Positions 1 to 8,291 of a stretch of 64,000 nucleotides of DNA are shown here, in pieces. The notes under the pieces were generated by a model. That model had not been told where the DNA came from. It saw only the letters and a list, made by a program, of their open reading frames with translations, and did not search any database. How positions within the stretch are numbered: position 1 is the stretch's first letter; each line of letters starts with the position of its first letter. A program made the translations under genes and the position numbers. The DNA is taken from assembly GCA_023411555.1 (NCBI GenBank), contig JAEYOQ010000041.1, positions 7,591 through 71,590 on the forward strand, given 5' to 3'. The DNA comes from Bacillota bacterium. GTDB taxonomy: Bacteria > Bacillota > Clostridia > Lachnospirales > Lachnospiraceae.

Positions 1-1
1 A

Positions 2-379
2 GGAATACAGAAATATTCCAATGCGGGGGGAGCTTTACTGGGGGGCGTCATCGCCAACTCCATCAACAAGCCCTATGCGAAGGATATCATTGATGATTTT
101 GCAGCACGAACCCATACACAGATTATGCAGTATGTACCTCGGTCTGTTACGGTTACACAAAGTGAATTACAAGGAAAAACAACCATTGAAGCTGCCCCTG
201 ATTCCGAACAGGCAAAAATCTATACAGAGCTGGCGAAGAGAATTGCAGCTCATGAAAAATCAACGATACCGGCGCCTATGGAGATAGCAGAGCTCCGTGA
301 GTGGGCGGCAGACTGGGGAAATCAACTGCTTCAGCTTGAAACAGGCGTCGTGCTTGGAGGAAACCAGGCAGGAATTTAG
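2..379 (+). CDS. Nitrogenase iron protein-like reductase (NifH family), 3' part only
   Basis: The open frame runs in from the left edge, so only about the last 125 residues of an expected 270-280 are present. The visible part begins GIQKYSNAGGALLGG and continues with YVPRSVTVTQSELQGKT and a TTIEAAP segment, which match the C-terminal half of NifH-type ATPases (the VPRDN..Q.AE...TVIE region). The Walker A motif and both cluster-ligating cysteines lie outside the window. Proteins of this family form an ATP-dependent homodimer that passes electrons from one 4Fe-4S cluster to a NifDK-like partner. It lies 52 bases before the NifK-like gene and is probably co-transcribed with it. It is unlikely to be a chlorophyll-pathway BchL, because the neighbours concern sulfur. 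The family call is firm; the substrate system is inferred. Confidence 0.9.
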   Translation, partial: GIQKYSNAGGALLGGVIANSINKPYAKDIIDDFAARTHTQIMQYVPRSVTVTQSELQGKTTIEAAPDSEQAKIYTELAKRIAAHEKSTIPAPMEIAELREWAADWGNQLLQLETGVVLGGNQAGI

Positions 380-431
380 ACTTTCGTTATCTGATACGAG
401 TAGAAGCTAGAAAGGGAAAGGAGATATTATT

Positions 432-1763
432 TTGGCTGATTTTATAGAAAGAGCGAAATTTTCATGTGCTTTGGGGGGAGCCTTGACTACGATAGCCGGT
501 ATCCCTAGAGTAGTACCGATTGTACACGCACCCGGAGGCTGTGCTGCTGCTTTGTCAGGAACCTACAATCTGGCATCCGGCTACCGTGGGACTGGGTATT
601 GTGGAGGAACCATGATCCCCACCTCGAATATCTCAGAAAACAACATTGTATTTGGCGGAGAAGCAAGGCTGGAGGAGCAGATAGAGAACTCTCTGAGCGT
701 TCTTGATGCTGATTTATATGTTGTTGTAACCGGTTGTCAGGTGGAGATCATCGGAGACGATGCGGTGGGAGTTGCAAGACGCTTCAAGGACAGGAAGGTA
801 ATCGGAGCGAGTACTCCGGGATTCTTAGGCAATACCTTTAAAGGCTATGATGCCATCATGAACGCTATTATATCACAGATTATCGAGGTATCTGAGGTTA
901 AGGAAGAGAAGACCATCAATATACTGGGTGTTGTTCCCGGCCATGATGTATTTTATCGTGGCAATCTGGATGAGATAAAGCGTTTACTCGGCTTAATTGG
1001 TGTAAAGGTGAATACCTTCTTTGGAACAGGAGAAAGGATTGCATCGATCCGCGAATATGGTAAGGCAGCACTCAATGTCCTCTTATCCTCAAAAGCCGGT
1101 CTCTCACCTGCGAAAACCTTTGAGCAGGTTCACGATATACCCTATATTCAGGCAGACCTGCCCATCGGGCCTACCGGTACCGAAGAGTTTTTGAAGGCAA
1201 TTGGCAAGGCACTTAATATTGATGAGTCGTTGATACACAAGGTAATCAGAAAAGAAAAGGAAACCTATTATTCTTTTTTTGAACGCATTGTTGACATTTA
1301 TTCAGACATTGATTTTCAAAGATATGCTCTTATTATAGCAGACAGCTATTATGCATTTTCTCTTACCCGCTTTATTGCCAATGATTTAGGGTGGATTCCA
1401 CATTTTACCTCGATCAATGATCTTGATCTAGAGGAACAGCAGAGCTACCAGGCTAAGTTTGATGCTATTGATTCTGAGACAAAGCCGATCATTCATTTCG
1501 AACAGAATGCCGGGCTTATATTGAAGGAAGTCAGAAAGAGCTGGCCACTCAATCAGAATCATAAGTATTACGATGCCTTAGGGCCAGCTTATGTGATCGG
1601 AACAGGAATCGAGAAGGGATTGGCTGAAAAGCTGGGCGCAGGCTTTCTATCCGTGGCCTTTCCAGTCAGTAACCGCGTGATACTGAATAAAGGATATGCC
1701 GGATTTTCGGGGGGCTTATCCTTGGTTGAGGATTTATTAACGAATTTGGTAGCAGCCAGATAA
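432..1763 (+). CDS. Nitrogenase-like component 1 subunit, NifK-like
   Basis: This 443-residue protein starts at TTG with GGAG upstream. It belongs to the oxidoreductase/nitrogenase component 1 family. Three cysteines sit where P-cluster ligands are expected: C12 (FSCALGGAL), C37 (VHAPGGCAA) and C102 (VVTGCQVEIIGDD), with spacings of 25 and 65. No cofactor-binding Cys equivalent is obvious, so it is read as the beta (NifK-like) subunit. It is shorter than true NifK (about 520 residues) and lacks its N-terminal extension. It lies between the NifH-like and NifD-like genes, with 23 bases to the next start. The group is probably one of the non-nitrogen-fixing nitrogenase-like lineages; the substrate is inferred, not seen. 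Confidence 0.85.
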   Translation: MADFIERAKFSCALGGALTTIAGIPRVVPIVHAPGGCAAALSGTYNLASGYRGTGYCGGTMIPTSNISENNIVFGGEARLEEQIENSLSVLDADLYVVVTGCQVEIIGDDAVGVARRFKDRKVIGASTPGFLGNTFKGYDAIMNAIISQIIEVSEVKEEKTINILGVVPGHDVFYRGNLDEIKRLLGLIGVKVNTFFGTGERIASIREYGKAALNVLLSSKAGLSPAKTFEQVHDIPYIQADLPIGPTGTEEFLKAIGKALNIDESLIHKVIRKEKETYYSFFERIVDIYSDIDFQRYALIIADSYYAFSLTRFIANDLGWIPHFTSINDLDLEEQQSYQAKFDAIDSETKPIIHFEQNAGLILKEVRKSWPLNQNHKYYDALGPAYVIGTGIEKGLAEKLGAGFLSVAFPVSNRVILNKGYAGFSGGLSLVEDLLTNLVAAR

Positions 1764-1786
1764 TAGGAAGGATGGAGGAATTGCAT

Positions 1787-3319
1787 ATGTCAAAATACCC
1801 GGATACGTTATCATACAATTTTTTGGTTTCCGATGCTCCGCCTACAAGAGAAGAACGAATCGGCTCCTGCTCCGCCTTTTGCGGCTCCTGCCGTCAGCTG
1901 AAGGATGGAATCCAGACCGGCTGTGCCCAGCTACAGGACAGAAAATTCTCTCAAAGCGGAGGATGTCAATTAATGCTGGCAGTAGGTATCGTCAGCAGCT
2001 TTACGAATGTTGTAATGATCATTCACTCACCTCTTGGCTGCTGCTCAGGCTTTGTAGGTTCAGCGGGACTGCGAAAAACCATGCGAGCCTCAAAGGGAAA
2101 ACCGGATGAGGAGTTTGTATGGTTGCATACGAATATGGATGAAAATGATGTGGTACAGGGTGGGGTCGATAAATTACGGAAGGCAATCCTGTATGCAGAA
2201 AAGGAATATCATCCAGAAGCGATTATTATTGCAAATGGCTGTGTACCCGGAATTATTGGGGATGACATTGATTCTCTGGTGAATGAACTAAATGGCCGTA
2301 TTTCAGCAAAGGTGGTTCCGGTTCATTGCGAAGGCTTTAAAAGTAAATTTGTTGCTTCCGGATATGATTCTGCCTACCATGGTGTATTGAGGTATCTGGT
2401 GGAACCGGTGAAGCAATATGAACCGGTTGTACCAGCCGAGGAGAGGAATGCTGCCCAGAGATTCAAAATCAGTAGAACGGTTAATATCTTTAATGTGGGT
2501 TCCAACAGTAACGGTGACGAGGTGGAGCTTGCCAGACTGGTTAGTGCACTGGGGCTGTATCCGCGTGTGCTCCCCTTACATGCAAGCTTAGAGGATATTG
2601 CTCATATTGGAGATGCCGCTTTGAATGTCAGTATCTGTGCCACCCATGATGATTATCTGTTGGGGCATCTAAAGGAACGCTTCGGTACAGATTACCTGAT
2701 CGATACATTGCCAATCGGTATTAGAAATACGAATCAATGGATCCGATTGATTGGAAGACATTTTAAGCTGGAGGAAGAAGCGGAGCGACTGATTCGCTTT
2801 GAAAACCAACAGCTGTTAGAAGCCTTAGAACCCTTTAAGAAGGTTCTGAGGGGAAAGAGTGTCTTTGTTGGAGGAGGAGAGACAAGAATTTTAACGACAG
2901 CAGAATTCTTCGCATCCTTGGGAATGAAGCTGGTCGGAGTAAAGGCTCATAATGTAGACCGCTTTGTAGAAGAACTATTGGAAGATATGGAGGATCAGGA
3001 ATTAACGATTGAGGTTGCAGCAGGTCAACCGGCTGAGGAGCTGAACCTGCTAAACAAATTAAGGCCAGATCTGTATATCGGTCACATGAATGCCAATGGT
3101 TGGGTCTCAAAGTTGGGCATACCCAATATACCGCTTTTTGGACAGCAATTTAACTATATGGGATATTCCGGTGCCTTTGAGCTGGCAAGGAAAGCGGTTA
3201 AGGTCTTAAAAAATACGAACTTTGTCAAGAATGTTTCCTCCAATATCAAGCTGCCCTTAAGCGAGGCATGGTTTCAAGAGGATCCCAAGGACAATATCAA
3301 GGATACGCAGATCTATTAA
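1787..3319 (+). CDS. Nitrogenase-like component 1 subunit, NifD-like
   Basis: The ATG at 1787 is chosen over 1772 because GGAGG at 1774-1778 is spaced 8 bases from it; this gives 510 residues. P-cluster type cysteines are C60, C85 (HSPLGCC) and C152 (NGCVPGIIGDD). VPVHCEGFKSK matches the NifD VPVRCEGFRG segment, and SICATHDDYLLGHLKERFG matches the region of the NifD cofactor ligand Cys275, here C284. The segment aligning with the second NifD ligand (MHSW in NifD) reads LFGQQ, so the histidine seems absent. The N-terminus has an extra cysteine group: C28, C32, C35 and C46. This is probably the catalytic alpha subunit carrying a NifB-derived or simpler iron-sulfur cofactor. Subunit assignment is fairly sure; the reaction is unknown. 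Confidence 0.85.
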   Translation: MSKYPDTLSYNFLVSDAPPTREERIGSCSAFCGSCRQLKDGIQTGCAQLQDRKFSQSGGCQLMLAVGIVSSFTNVVMIIHSPLGCCSGFVGSAGLRKTMRASKGKPDEEFVWLHTNMDENDVVQGGVDKLRKAILYAEKEYHPEAIIIANGCVPGIIGDDIDSLVNELNGRISAKVVPVHCEGFKSKFVASGYDSAYHGVLRYLVEPVKQYEPVVPAEERNAAQRFKISRTVNIFNVGSNSNGDEVELARLVSALGLYPRVLPLHASLEDIAHIGDAALNVSICATHDDYLLGHLKERFGTDYLIDTLPIGIRNTNQWIRLIGRHFKLEEEAERLIRFENQQLLEALEPFKKVLRGKSVFVGGGETRILTTAEFFASLGMKLVGVKAHNVDRFVEELLEDMEDQELTIEVAAGQPAEELNLLNKLRPDLYIGHMNANGWVSKLGIPNIPLFGQQFNYMGYSGAFELARKAVKVLKNTNFVKNVSSNIKLPLSEAWFQEDPKDNIKDTQIY

Positions 3320-3407
3320 TATATAGTCAATCAAAGTATGTCAACTAGTGAGTAGCTTCAGATATCTACGGGAGCTTGCATCTAGGAAGAAAGGCAGGGA
3401 TATTTAT

Positions 3408-4373
3408 ATGAGCGTAATAGTTAATAATTTAACGCAGTTAATAGGAAATACACCCATATTACGGCCGGAGGTATTTAAAGCCTTGGCTAAAATCAAGGAC
3501 GCCGATTTACTGCTAAAGCTGGAGTATTTTAATCCACTGGGCAGCGTTAAGGATCGAATTGCTTATTCCATGATAGCGGATGCAGAGGAGAAAGGGATTC
3601 TAAGCAAAGATACTACAATCATTGAGCCGTCCAGTGGTAATACCGGTGTCGGTCTGGCCTTTGTAGCGGCGGCAAAGGGTTATAAGATTGTAATCACTAT
3701 GCCTGATTCCATGAGTGTTGAAAGACGTAGTCTTCTTACTGCACTGGGAGCAGAGCTGGTATTAACACCGGGTACCTTGGGAATGAAGGGAGCGATACGA
3801 AAGGCGGAGGAGCTCAGCATCCAGATACCAAATAGTATCATACTCCAGCAATTCAACAATCCCTCTAATCCGGAGATACATAAGAAGACTACCGGCCCGG
3901 AGATATGGGAGGCTACTCAGGGTAAGGTGGATATCCTGGTGGCAGGTGTTGGAACCGGTGGCACGGTCACCGGAGCAGGAACTTATCTGAAGGAGAAGAA
4001 TCCGGAGATCAAGGTGATAGCGGTTGAGCCTGCGGCTTCTCCGGTCCTCTCTGGCGGGAATCCTGGTCCCAATAAGATACAGGGGATTGGAGCAGGCTTT
4101 GTTCCTTCCATATTGAACCTTGAGGTGATAGACGAGATATATAAGGTATGGAATGAAGAGGCTTTTGATACCTCACGGGTACTGGCAAGGGAAGAGGGGC
4201 TACTTGTAGGGATATCCTCTGGTGCGGCAGTATTTGCAGCTGCTAAGATTGCCAATCGCCCGGAGAATAAAGGAAAGACCATTGTGGCTATTTTACCGGA
4301 TACCGGAGAACGGTATCTATCGACCGAGTTGTTTCAATCTGTGACCTATGAAAAGAGCAGATTCTGGTATTAA
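3408..4373 (+). CDS. cysK: Cysteine synthase (O-acetylserine sulfhydrylase)
   Basis: This PLP-dependent beta-replacement enzyme makes cysteine from O-acetylserine and sulfide. From the ATG at 3408 (weak GGGA site upstream; an upstream GTG would add 20 unlikely residues) it has 321 residues, normal for CysK. The PLP lysine is K48 in NPLGSVKDR, the substrate loop is PSSGNTGVG and the phosphate loop is GVGTGGTVTGAG. It follows the NifD-like gene by about 90 bases and precedes a NifX-like gene by 9, so it belongs to the nitrogenase-like operon. That placement implies the reductase yields sulfide or a thiol for assimilation. A related activity using another acceptor or thiol cannot be excluded. 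Confidence 0.92.
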   Translation: MSVIVNNLTQLIGNTPILRPEVFKALAKIKDADLLLKLEYFNPLGSVKDRIAYSMIADAEEKGILSKDTTIIEPSSGNTGVGLAFVAAAKGYKIVITMPDSMSVERRSLLTALGAELVLTPGTLGMKGAIRKAEELSIQIPNSIILQQFNNPSNPEIHKKTTGPEIWEATQGKVDILVAGVGTGGTVTGAGTYLKEKNPEIKVIAVEPAASPVLSGGNPGPNKIQGIGAGFVPSILNLEVIDEIYKVWNEEAFDTSRVLAREEGLLVGISSGAAVFAAAKIANRPENKGKTIVAILPDTGERYLSTELFQSVTYEKSRFWY

Positions 4374-4382
4374 GGAGGACCT

Positions 4383-4769
4383 ATGAGGTATAGGATTGCG
4401 ATTGGTTCGAGCGATAAAATCAATGTCACTGAGCATTTTGGGGGGAGCAGGCAGTTTATTATTATGGAGATTGACCAAGACAAGGATGAAATTCATTATA
4501 TAGAAAATCGGCCCTGTATTTCGAATGGTCAGTGCGGCGACCATCAGGAGGAGCTGCTTAGAGAGAAGATCCGGGTAATATCCGATTGCCAGATTGTTCT
4601 TGTCAAGAAGATCGGGGGGCAATCGGAGAAGATATTGAAGCACCATAATATTATAGCACTGCAGTATCAAGGTACCATCGAGGCTGCTTTATCGAAGATT
4701 ATCAGCTTCTATAAAAAATACATTTTTACTGGGAGGGAGTTAACCTATGGTAGAACAGATGACCAATAA
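4383..4769 (+). CDS. NifX/NifB C-terminal-type cofactor-binding protein
   Basis: This 128-residue protein belongs to the dinitrogenase iron-molybdenum cofactor family (NifX, NafY and NifB C-terminus). It opens with RYRIAIGSSDKINVTEHFGG, the typical strand-loop start with a conserved HFG, and continues with an IGGQSEKILKHHNI helix region like the G...L...GI motif of the family. Family members bind or shuttle nitrogenase cofactor precursors. Its place beside nitrogenase-like subunits suggests it delivers or holds the cofactor of that enzyme. The ribosome site AAGGAGG is strong. The last 23 bases overlap the next gene, implying translational coupling. No NifB radical-SAM gene is visible; it may lie left of the window. 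Confidence 0.8.
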   Translation: MRYRIAIGSSDKINVTEHFGGSRQFIIMEIDQDKDEIHYIENRPCISNGQCGDHQEELLREKIRVISDCQIVLVKKIGGQSEKILKHHNIIALQYQGTIEAALSKIISFYKKYIFTGRELTYGRTDDQ

Positions 4770-5733
4770 GAGTGATCTGAAAATAGTCTTTGATTTTCGG
4801 ACCGTCATACCAGTGATAGCGATTGCTGTTACCTTGCTATTGGATATATTGATACCAAATCATCAGGAAGCAAAGTACAGAGAACTGACTAATTTTAAGA
4901 CAATTCTCCAATTTGGAACGGTGCTTCTAGTATTATTATTCGCACTGGCTTTATTCAATGCGGATTTTAGAAAGAGGTATGCACATCAGGCATGGTTTAT
5001 CGGAGGCTCTATTACTTTCCTAAATATACTAAATATTATTACGGTAAAGCTCCTATGGCTTCCGCAGATTTATTTTCCGAGCTTGAACCGGGTACTAAAT
5101 GTCTATATAGAGGATTATGAATTTTTACTGACTTGCTTGGGAAGCTCTTTCCGACTTTTAATCGGAGGCTTAGTGATTGGAGCGGTTCTTGGTATCATCA
5201 CCGGTATTTTGGTGGGTTGGAGTAAAAAGTGGAGCTACTGGATTTATCCAATTATTCGAATACTGGGACCAATTCCCTCCTCCACATGGATTCCTTTGGC
5301 CTTGATTGCTTTCCCCACACCCCGGGGGGCTGCTATCTTCTTGATTGCCTTTGGTGTGTGGTTCCAGATCACAATACTTACCAGCTCCGGTATTCAAAGT
5401 GTCCAGAAATCCTATTTTGAGGTTTCTTCAACCCTGGGAGCATCGAATCTGCAGAATCTATTCCGAGTGGCTATCCCTTATGCACTTCCCTCCATGTTTC
5501 TCGGCTTCTTTAACGCAACCTGTAGCTCCTTTGTTGCTTTAATGGCCGCAGAGATGCTGGGCTGTAAATCCGGTATTGGTTGGTATATCAACTGGCAGAA
5601 GGAGATGCTGTCCTATCCCAATGTATATGCCGGACTGATCATCATTGCCGGCTTCTGCTACTTGTTCATAACCTTACAGTTCAGGATAAGAGATAAGTTA
5701 CTAGGCTGGCAGAAGGGAGTAATCAAATGGTAG
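4747..5733 (+). CDS. ABC transporter permease, sulfonate/nitrate/taurine type
   Basis: The 328-residue membrane protein starts at ATG 4747 behind GGGAGGG. Three hydrophobic segments at about residues 14-35, 50-70 and 80-105 form an N-terminal extension; a binding-protein-dependent permease core follows from about residue 125. The EAA-type loop that contacts the ATPase reads EVSSTLGASNLQNLFRVAIP. SsuC/TauC relatives are usually near 260 residues, so the extra helices are unusual. It overlaps the NifX-like gene (23 bases) and the ATPase gene (7 bases), placing the importer in the nitrogenase-like operon. It probably imports the organosulfur substrate or a related sulfur or nitrogen compound; the ligand is not determined by sequence. 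Confidence 0.85.
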   Translation: MVEQMTNKSDLKIVFDFRTVIPVIAIAVTLLLDILIPNHQEAKYRELTNFKTILQFGTVLLVLLFALALFNADFRKRYAHQAWFIGGSITFLNILNIITVKLLWLPQIYFPSLNRVLNVYIEDYEFLLTCLGSSFRLLIGGLVIGAVLGIITGILVGWSKKWSYWIYPIIRILGPIPSSTWIPLALIAFPTPRGAAIFLIAFGVWFQITILTSSGIQSVQKSYFEVSSTLGASNLQNLFRVAIPYALPSMFLGFFNATCSSFVALMAAEMLGCKSGIGWYINWQKEMLSYPNVYAGLIIIAGFCYLFITLQFRIRDKLLGWQKGVIKW

Positions 5734-6566
5734 CTTCTATGGAGTTAAAAATGAATGAGAATATAATACATGAGGAATCTGGCTCGATCAGTGCACAGAA
5801 TATAAGTAAGGAGTTCTATCGTCTGGATGGAGAAAAAGTCATTGCCTTAAGTAATTTGGATGTAGAGATACGTGCAGGAGAATTTGTATGTCTGATCGGT
5901 CCCTCAGGCTGTGGGAAATCTACCTTTTTAAGGTTAATCGCAGGACTGAATACACCAACAACAGGTCAGATCAAATTGGATGAAACCATAATCGACGGGC
6001 CAAGTCATGAGCGCGGCTTAGTCTTTCAAGATCCGACTCTTTTTCCTTGGCTGACAATCTATGAGAACGTAGCTTATGGCCTCAAAATGAGGCATGTATA
6101 TAAGGAGAAGAAAAAGGAAGTCAGTGAATTTATCAAGTTGGTGGGCCTTAGTGGATTTGAGAAATCGTTGCCACACCAGCTCTCCGGAGGAATGTCTCAA
6201 AGAGCCAGTCTGGCAAGAGCCTTGGTAAATAACCCTAAGGTCTTGTTACTGGATGAACCGCTGGGGGCTTTGGATGCCTTTACTAGAATGAATATGCAGG
6301 ATGAGATATTGAGACTTTGGAAGGAACGAAAGACGACTATGATTATGGTCACCCATGATGTGGATGAGGCAATTTACTTAAGTGATCGGATTCTAGTAAT
6401 GACACCACGACCGGCAAAGATTGAGCAGATAATCAATGTTGAGATAGGACGTGGGGTAAATTACGGGCGAAAGAGAGATAGTGTGGACTTCTTGATGCTT
6501 CGGTCAAAAATTCTGCAAATCCTGGACTTTACAGGGAAAACACAGCCTTTGGAATACAATTTGTAA
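5727..6566 (+). CDS. ABC transporter ATP-binding protein, SsuB/TauB type
   Basis: This 279-residue ATPase energises the adjacent permease. It has Walker A GPSGCGKST, Q-loop VFQDPTLFPW, signature LSGGMSQRASLARAL, Walker B VLLLDEPLGALD and H-loop MVTHDVDEA. The VTHDVDEA and VMTPRP segments are typical of the nitrate/sulfonate/taurine subfamily. The start ATGG overlaps the stop TAG of the permease, with AAGGGAG upstream, so the two are translationally coupled. A C-terminal tail of about 40 residues follows the core and shows no recognised domain. Confidence 0.92.
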   Translation: MVASMELKMNENIIHEESGSISAQNISKEFYRLDGEKVIALSNLDVEIRAGEFVCLIGPSGCGKSTFLRLIAGLNTPTTGQIKLDETIIDGPSHERGLVFQDPTLFPWLTIYENVAYGLKMRHVYKEKKKEVSEFIKLVGLSGFEKSLPHQLSGGMSQRASLARALVNNPKVLLLDEPLGALDAFTRMNMQDEILRLWKERKTTMIMVTHDVDEAIYLSDRILVMTPRPAKIEQIINVEIGRGVNYGRKRDSVDFLMLRSKILQILDFTGKTQPLEYNL

Positions 6567-6616
6567 CTATTGATTCAATTCGAGTTAAACTAACTTCTAA
6601 TAAGGGGGAGAAATTC

Positions 6617-7762
6617 ATGAGAAAAGAAACAAAATTAATGAGCTTAATTTGTGTACTTTTGGCTTCCATATCGTTATTTTCAGCCTGTACTCCCAATAAA
6701 GCTTCTGAAACATCTTCGAAGGATAACAAAGCAACTTTATCACCGGCTGAAACATCAGCAGGCAAGGAAGGGACACAAACCGCAAGCAAGGAAGAGCCAC
6801 CGATTAAGATACTATATAGTGCAAGCCTATGCGCTATTCCCTTGCATATCGCAAAGCAGCTGGAGTTTTATGAAGCCGAGGGATTAGTAGAAGGAGTGGA
6901 TTATGAATACCTTACCTCCAGCACACCCGGACCCGAGATGCTGACCACAGGGCAGGCGGATGTTACCTTTGGGTTAATTGCAGCCATGCTGGCCCCGCTG
7001 GATAATGGTTTGGAGGCGAAGACGGTACTAGGAATTCACACCGGATGTATTCAGGTACTGGCAGGTTCAGATACCGGTATTACCTCTGTCGAGGGCCTAA
7101 AGGGGAAGAAGATAGGCGTCCAGCAGTTAGCATCCTCTGCTCATATTGTTACGCAGAGGGCATTAGCAGATGCAGGAATCGGTTCAACAGCCGAGAATAT
7201 GGAGGTTGAGTTCATTGTCTATGGAAAGGATGATCTACCGATTGCACTACAAAACGGTGCAGTAGATGCTATTGCCATAGGTGATCCCCAAGCTACTATT
7301 CTAATCAATAACGGAGAAGCCGTACCAATCTTTAATTCGGCGACCTCGGAGCTACTAAAGGATGAGTATTGCTGCTCTTTATGGATACGCAATGAGTCAC
7401 TGGATAAGTACCCAGAAAGAATAGCAAAGGTTGTGAATGCAGTCCAAAAGGCCTCGGCCTGGGTAGATCAGAATGTAGACCTGGCTGCTCAGATACAATT
7501 AGACAACGAGTGGCTCGTTGGAGATCTGGAGATTGATCGACAGATATTGAAGACCTATAAGTACTTACCCTCTGTATCTGGTGTGGAAAAAGCCTTGACG
7601 CGAAATATTCTCGATATGAAGGAACTCGGGCTAATCAAAGCAGATACGAATGCGGAAGAATTGGCGAGAAATAGCTTTCTGAGATTAGAGGGGGTTCCGG
7701 ATGATATCACGGGAACAGTAGAAGCACCAATTGATTCGAAGACTCAGATCAAGGTGAATTAA
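6617..7762 (+). CDS. ABC transporter substrate-binding lipoprotein, SsuA/NMT1-like
   Basis: This 381-residue protein has a lipoprotein signal: charged MRKETK start, hydrophobic stretch and lipobox LFSAC with C24 as the lipidation site. A Ser/Thr/Ala-rich linker follows to about residue 55. The mature part begins IKILYSASLCAIPLHIAKQL and has SVEGLKGKKIGVQ, the typical nitrate/sulfonate/bicarbonate-binding fold. It lies 50 bases behind the ATPase gene with a strong AAGGGGGAG site, and completes the importer. Two neighbouring cysteines (EYCCSLW) are unusual for a secreted domain. The ligand is unknown; operon context points to an organosulfur compound. Confidence 0.87.
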   Translation: MRKETKLMSLICVLLASISLFSACTPNKASETSSKDNKATLSPAETSAGKEGTQTASKEEPPIKILYSASLCAIPLHIAKQLEFYEAEGLVEGVDYEYLTSSTPGPEMLTTGQADVTFGLIAAMLAPLDNGLEAKTVLGIHTGCIQVLAGSDTGITSVEGLKGKKIGVQQLASSAHIVTQRALADAGIGSTAENMEVEFIVYGKDDLPIALQNGAVDAIAIGDPQATILINNGEAVPIFNSATSELLKDEYCCSLWIRNESLDKYPERIAKVVNAVQKASAWVDQNVDLAAQIQLDNEWLVGDLEIDRQILKTYKYLPSVSGVEKALTRNILDMKELGLIKADTNAEELARNSFLRLEGVPDDITGTVEAPIDSKTQIKVN

Positions 7763-7781
7763 GGAGCAATTCACACAGTAA

Positions 7782-7949
7782 GAATTTGCGAACCCGCACT
7801 ATGGTACTTGTGCCTTACTCATTACCGGTGCTCTTCTTGCTATCGGACCACAGACCTTCTTTAAGATTTGTGATTGGAGTGAAAAGAAGATCCATTGGCA
7901 GGCAAAAATAGCAATCAGCATACTTGGATTGACGACAGGATATCCGTAA
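7782..7949 (+). pseudogene. Remnant of an unidentified membrane protein
   Basis: An open frame without a plausible start runs to TAA at 7947-7949. It reads EFANPHYGTCALLITGALL at the start, then a hydrophobic stretch and a charged KICDWSEKKIHWQAK segment, then another hydrophobic run. It looks like the C-terminal end of a gene whose front is missing. The family was not recognised. It sits directly behind the ABC importer and before another gene scrap, so this stretch is probably a decayed or recombined site. Confidence 0.45.
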
Positions 7950-7956
7950 GAAGGGA

Positions 7957-8097
7957 ATGGAGATGTTAGTAGAGTTATTAAAGTCAGTGTCGCAGACAGG
8001 GACTGAAGTAATTGTAAGTACTCATAATCAAGAATTACTCAATTGCTTTAATAAGCTCTATACTATGACGGCGGGACAGTTAGTCTGCAATGGTTAA
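7957..8097 (+). pseudogene. C-terminal scrap of an ABC transporter ATPase
   Basis: The 46-codon frame begins MEMLVELLKSVSQTG and carries EVIVSTHNQELLN, which resembles the H-loop end of an ABC ATPase (VSTHD.EL), then a short tail ending at TAA. No Walker A, signature or Walker B segment precedes it. It is best read as a decayed fragment of an ABC ATPase gene unrelated to the intact importer upstream. Confidence 0.5.
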
Positions 8098-8104
8098 TTG
8101 ATTA

Positions 8105-8171
8105 GAGAGAGGACCTTCGATTTCTATTTATAATCACTTCAAGTGATTGGAAATCTTGGGCCCTCTTTCGA
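8105..8171. terminator. Long imperfect hairpin between convergent genes
   Basis: A perfect 17-base palindrome (AATCACTTCAAGTGATT, 8132-8148) is flanked by partly complementary arms (GAGAGAGGACC and GGGCCCTCTTTC). It lies between the 3' ends of the ABC operon and the Rrf2 gene, where a two-way terminator is expected, but no long T run follows on either strand. Confidence 0.4.
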
Positions 8172-8291
8172 TGCTTCATATGACATAGTTTGTGCCTGCG
8201 TCACCAGAGTGTAATCGCCTCGCAGGAGAGAAGTCACACACTCAGCACAAAGGAACAAGATAAGAAGGTATGTTATGTTAGTGAAGAAAGA

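Noticed and set aside
1772..1786. Upstream ATG for the NifD-like gene
   Set aside because: GGAGG lies within those codons and fits the ATG at 1787.
2..3319. True nitrogen-fixing nitrogenase
   Set aside because: Subunits are divergent, the cofactor histidine seems missing, no nifE, nifN or nifB is visible and the partners are sulfur genes.
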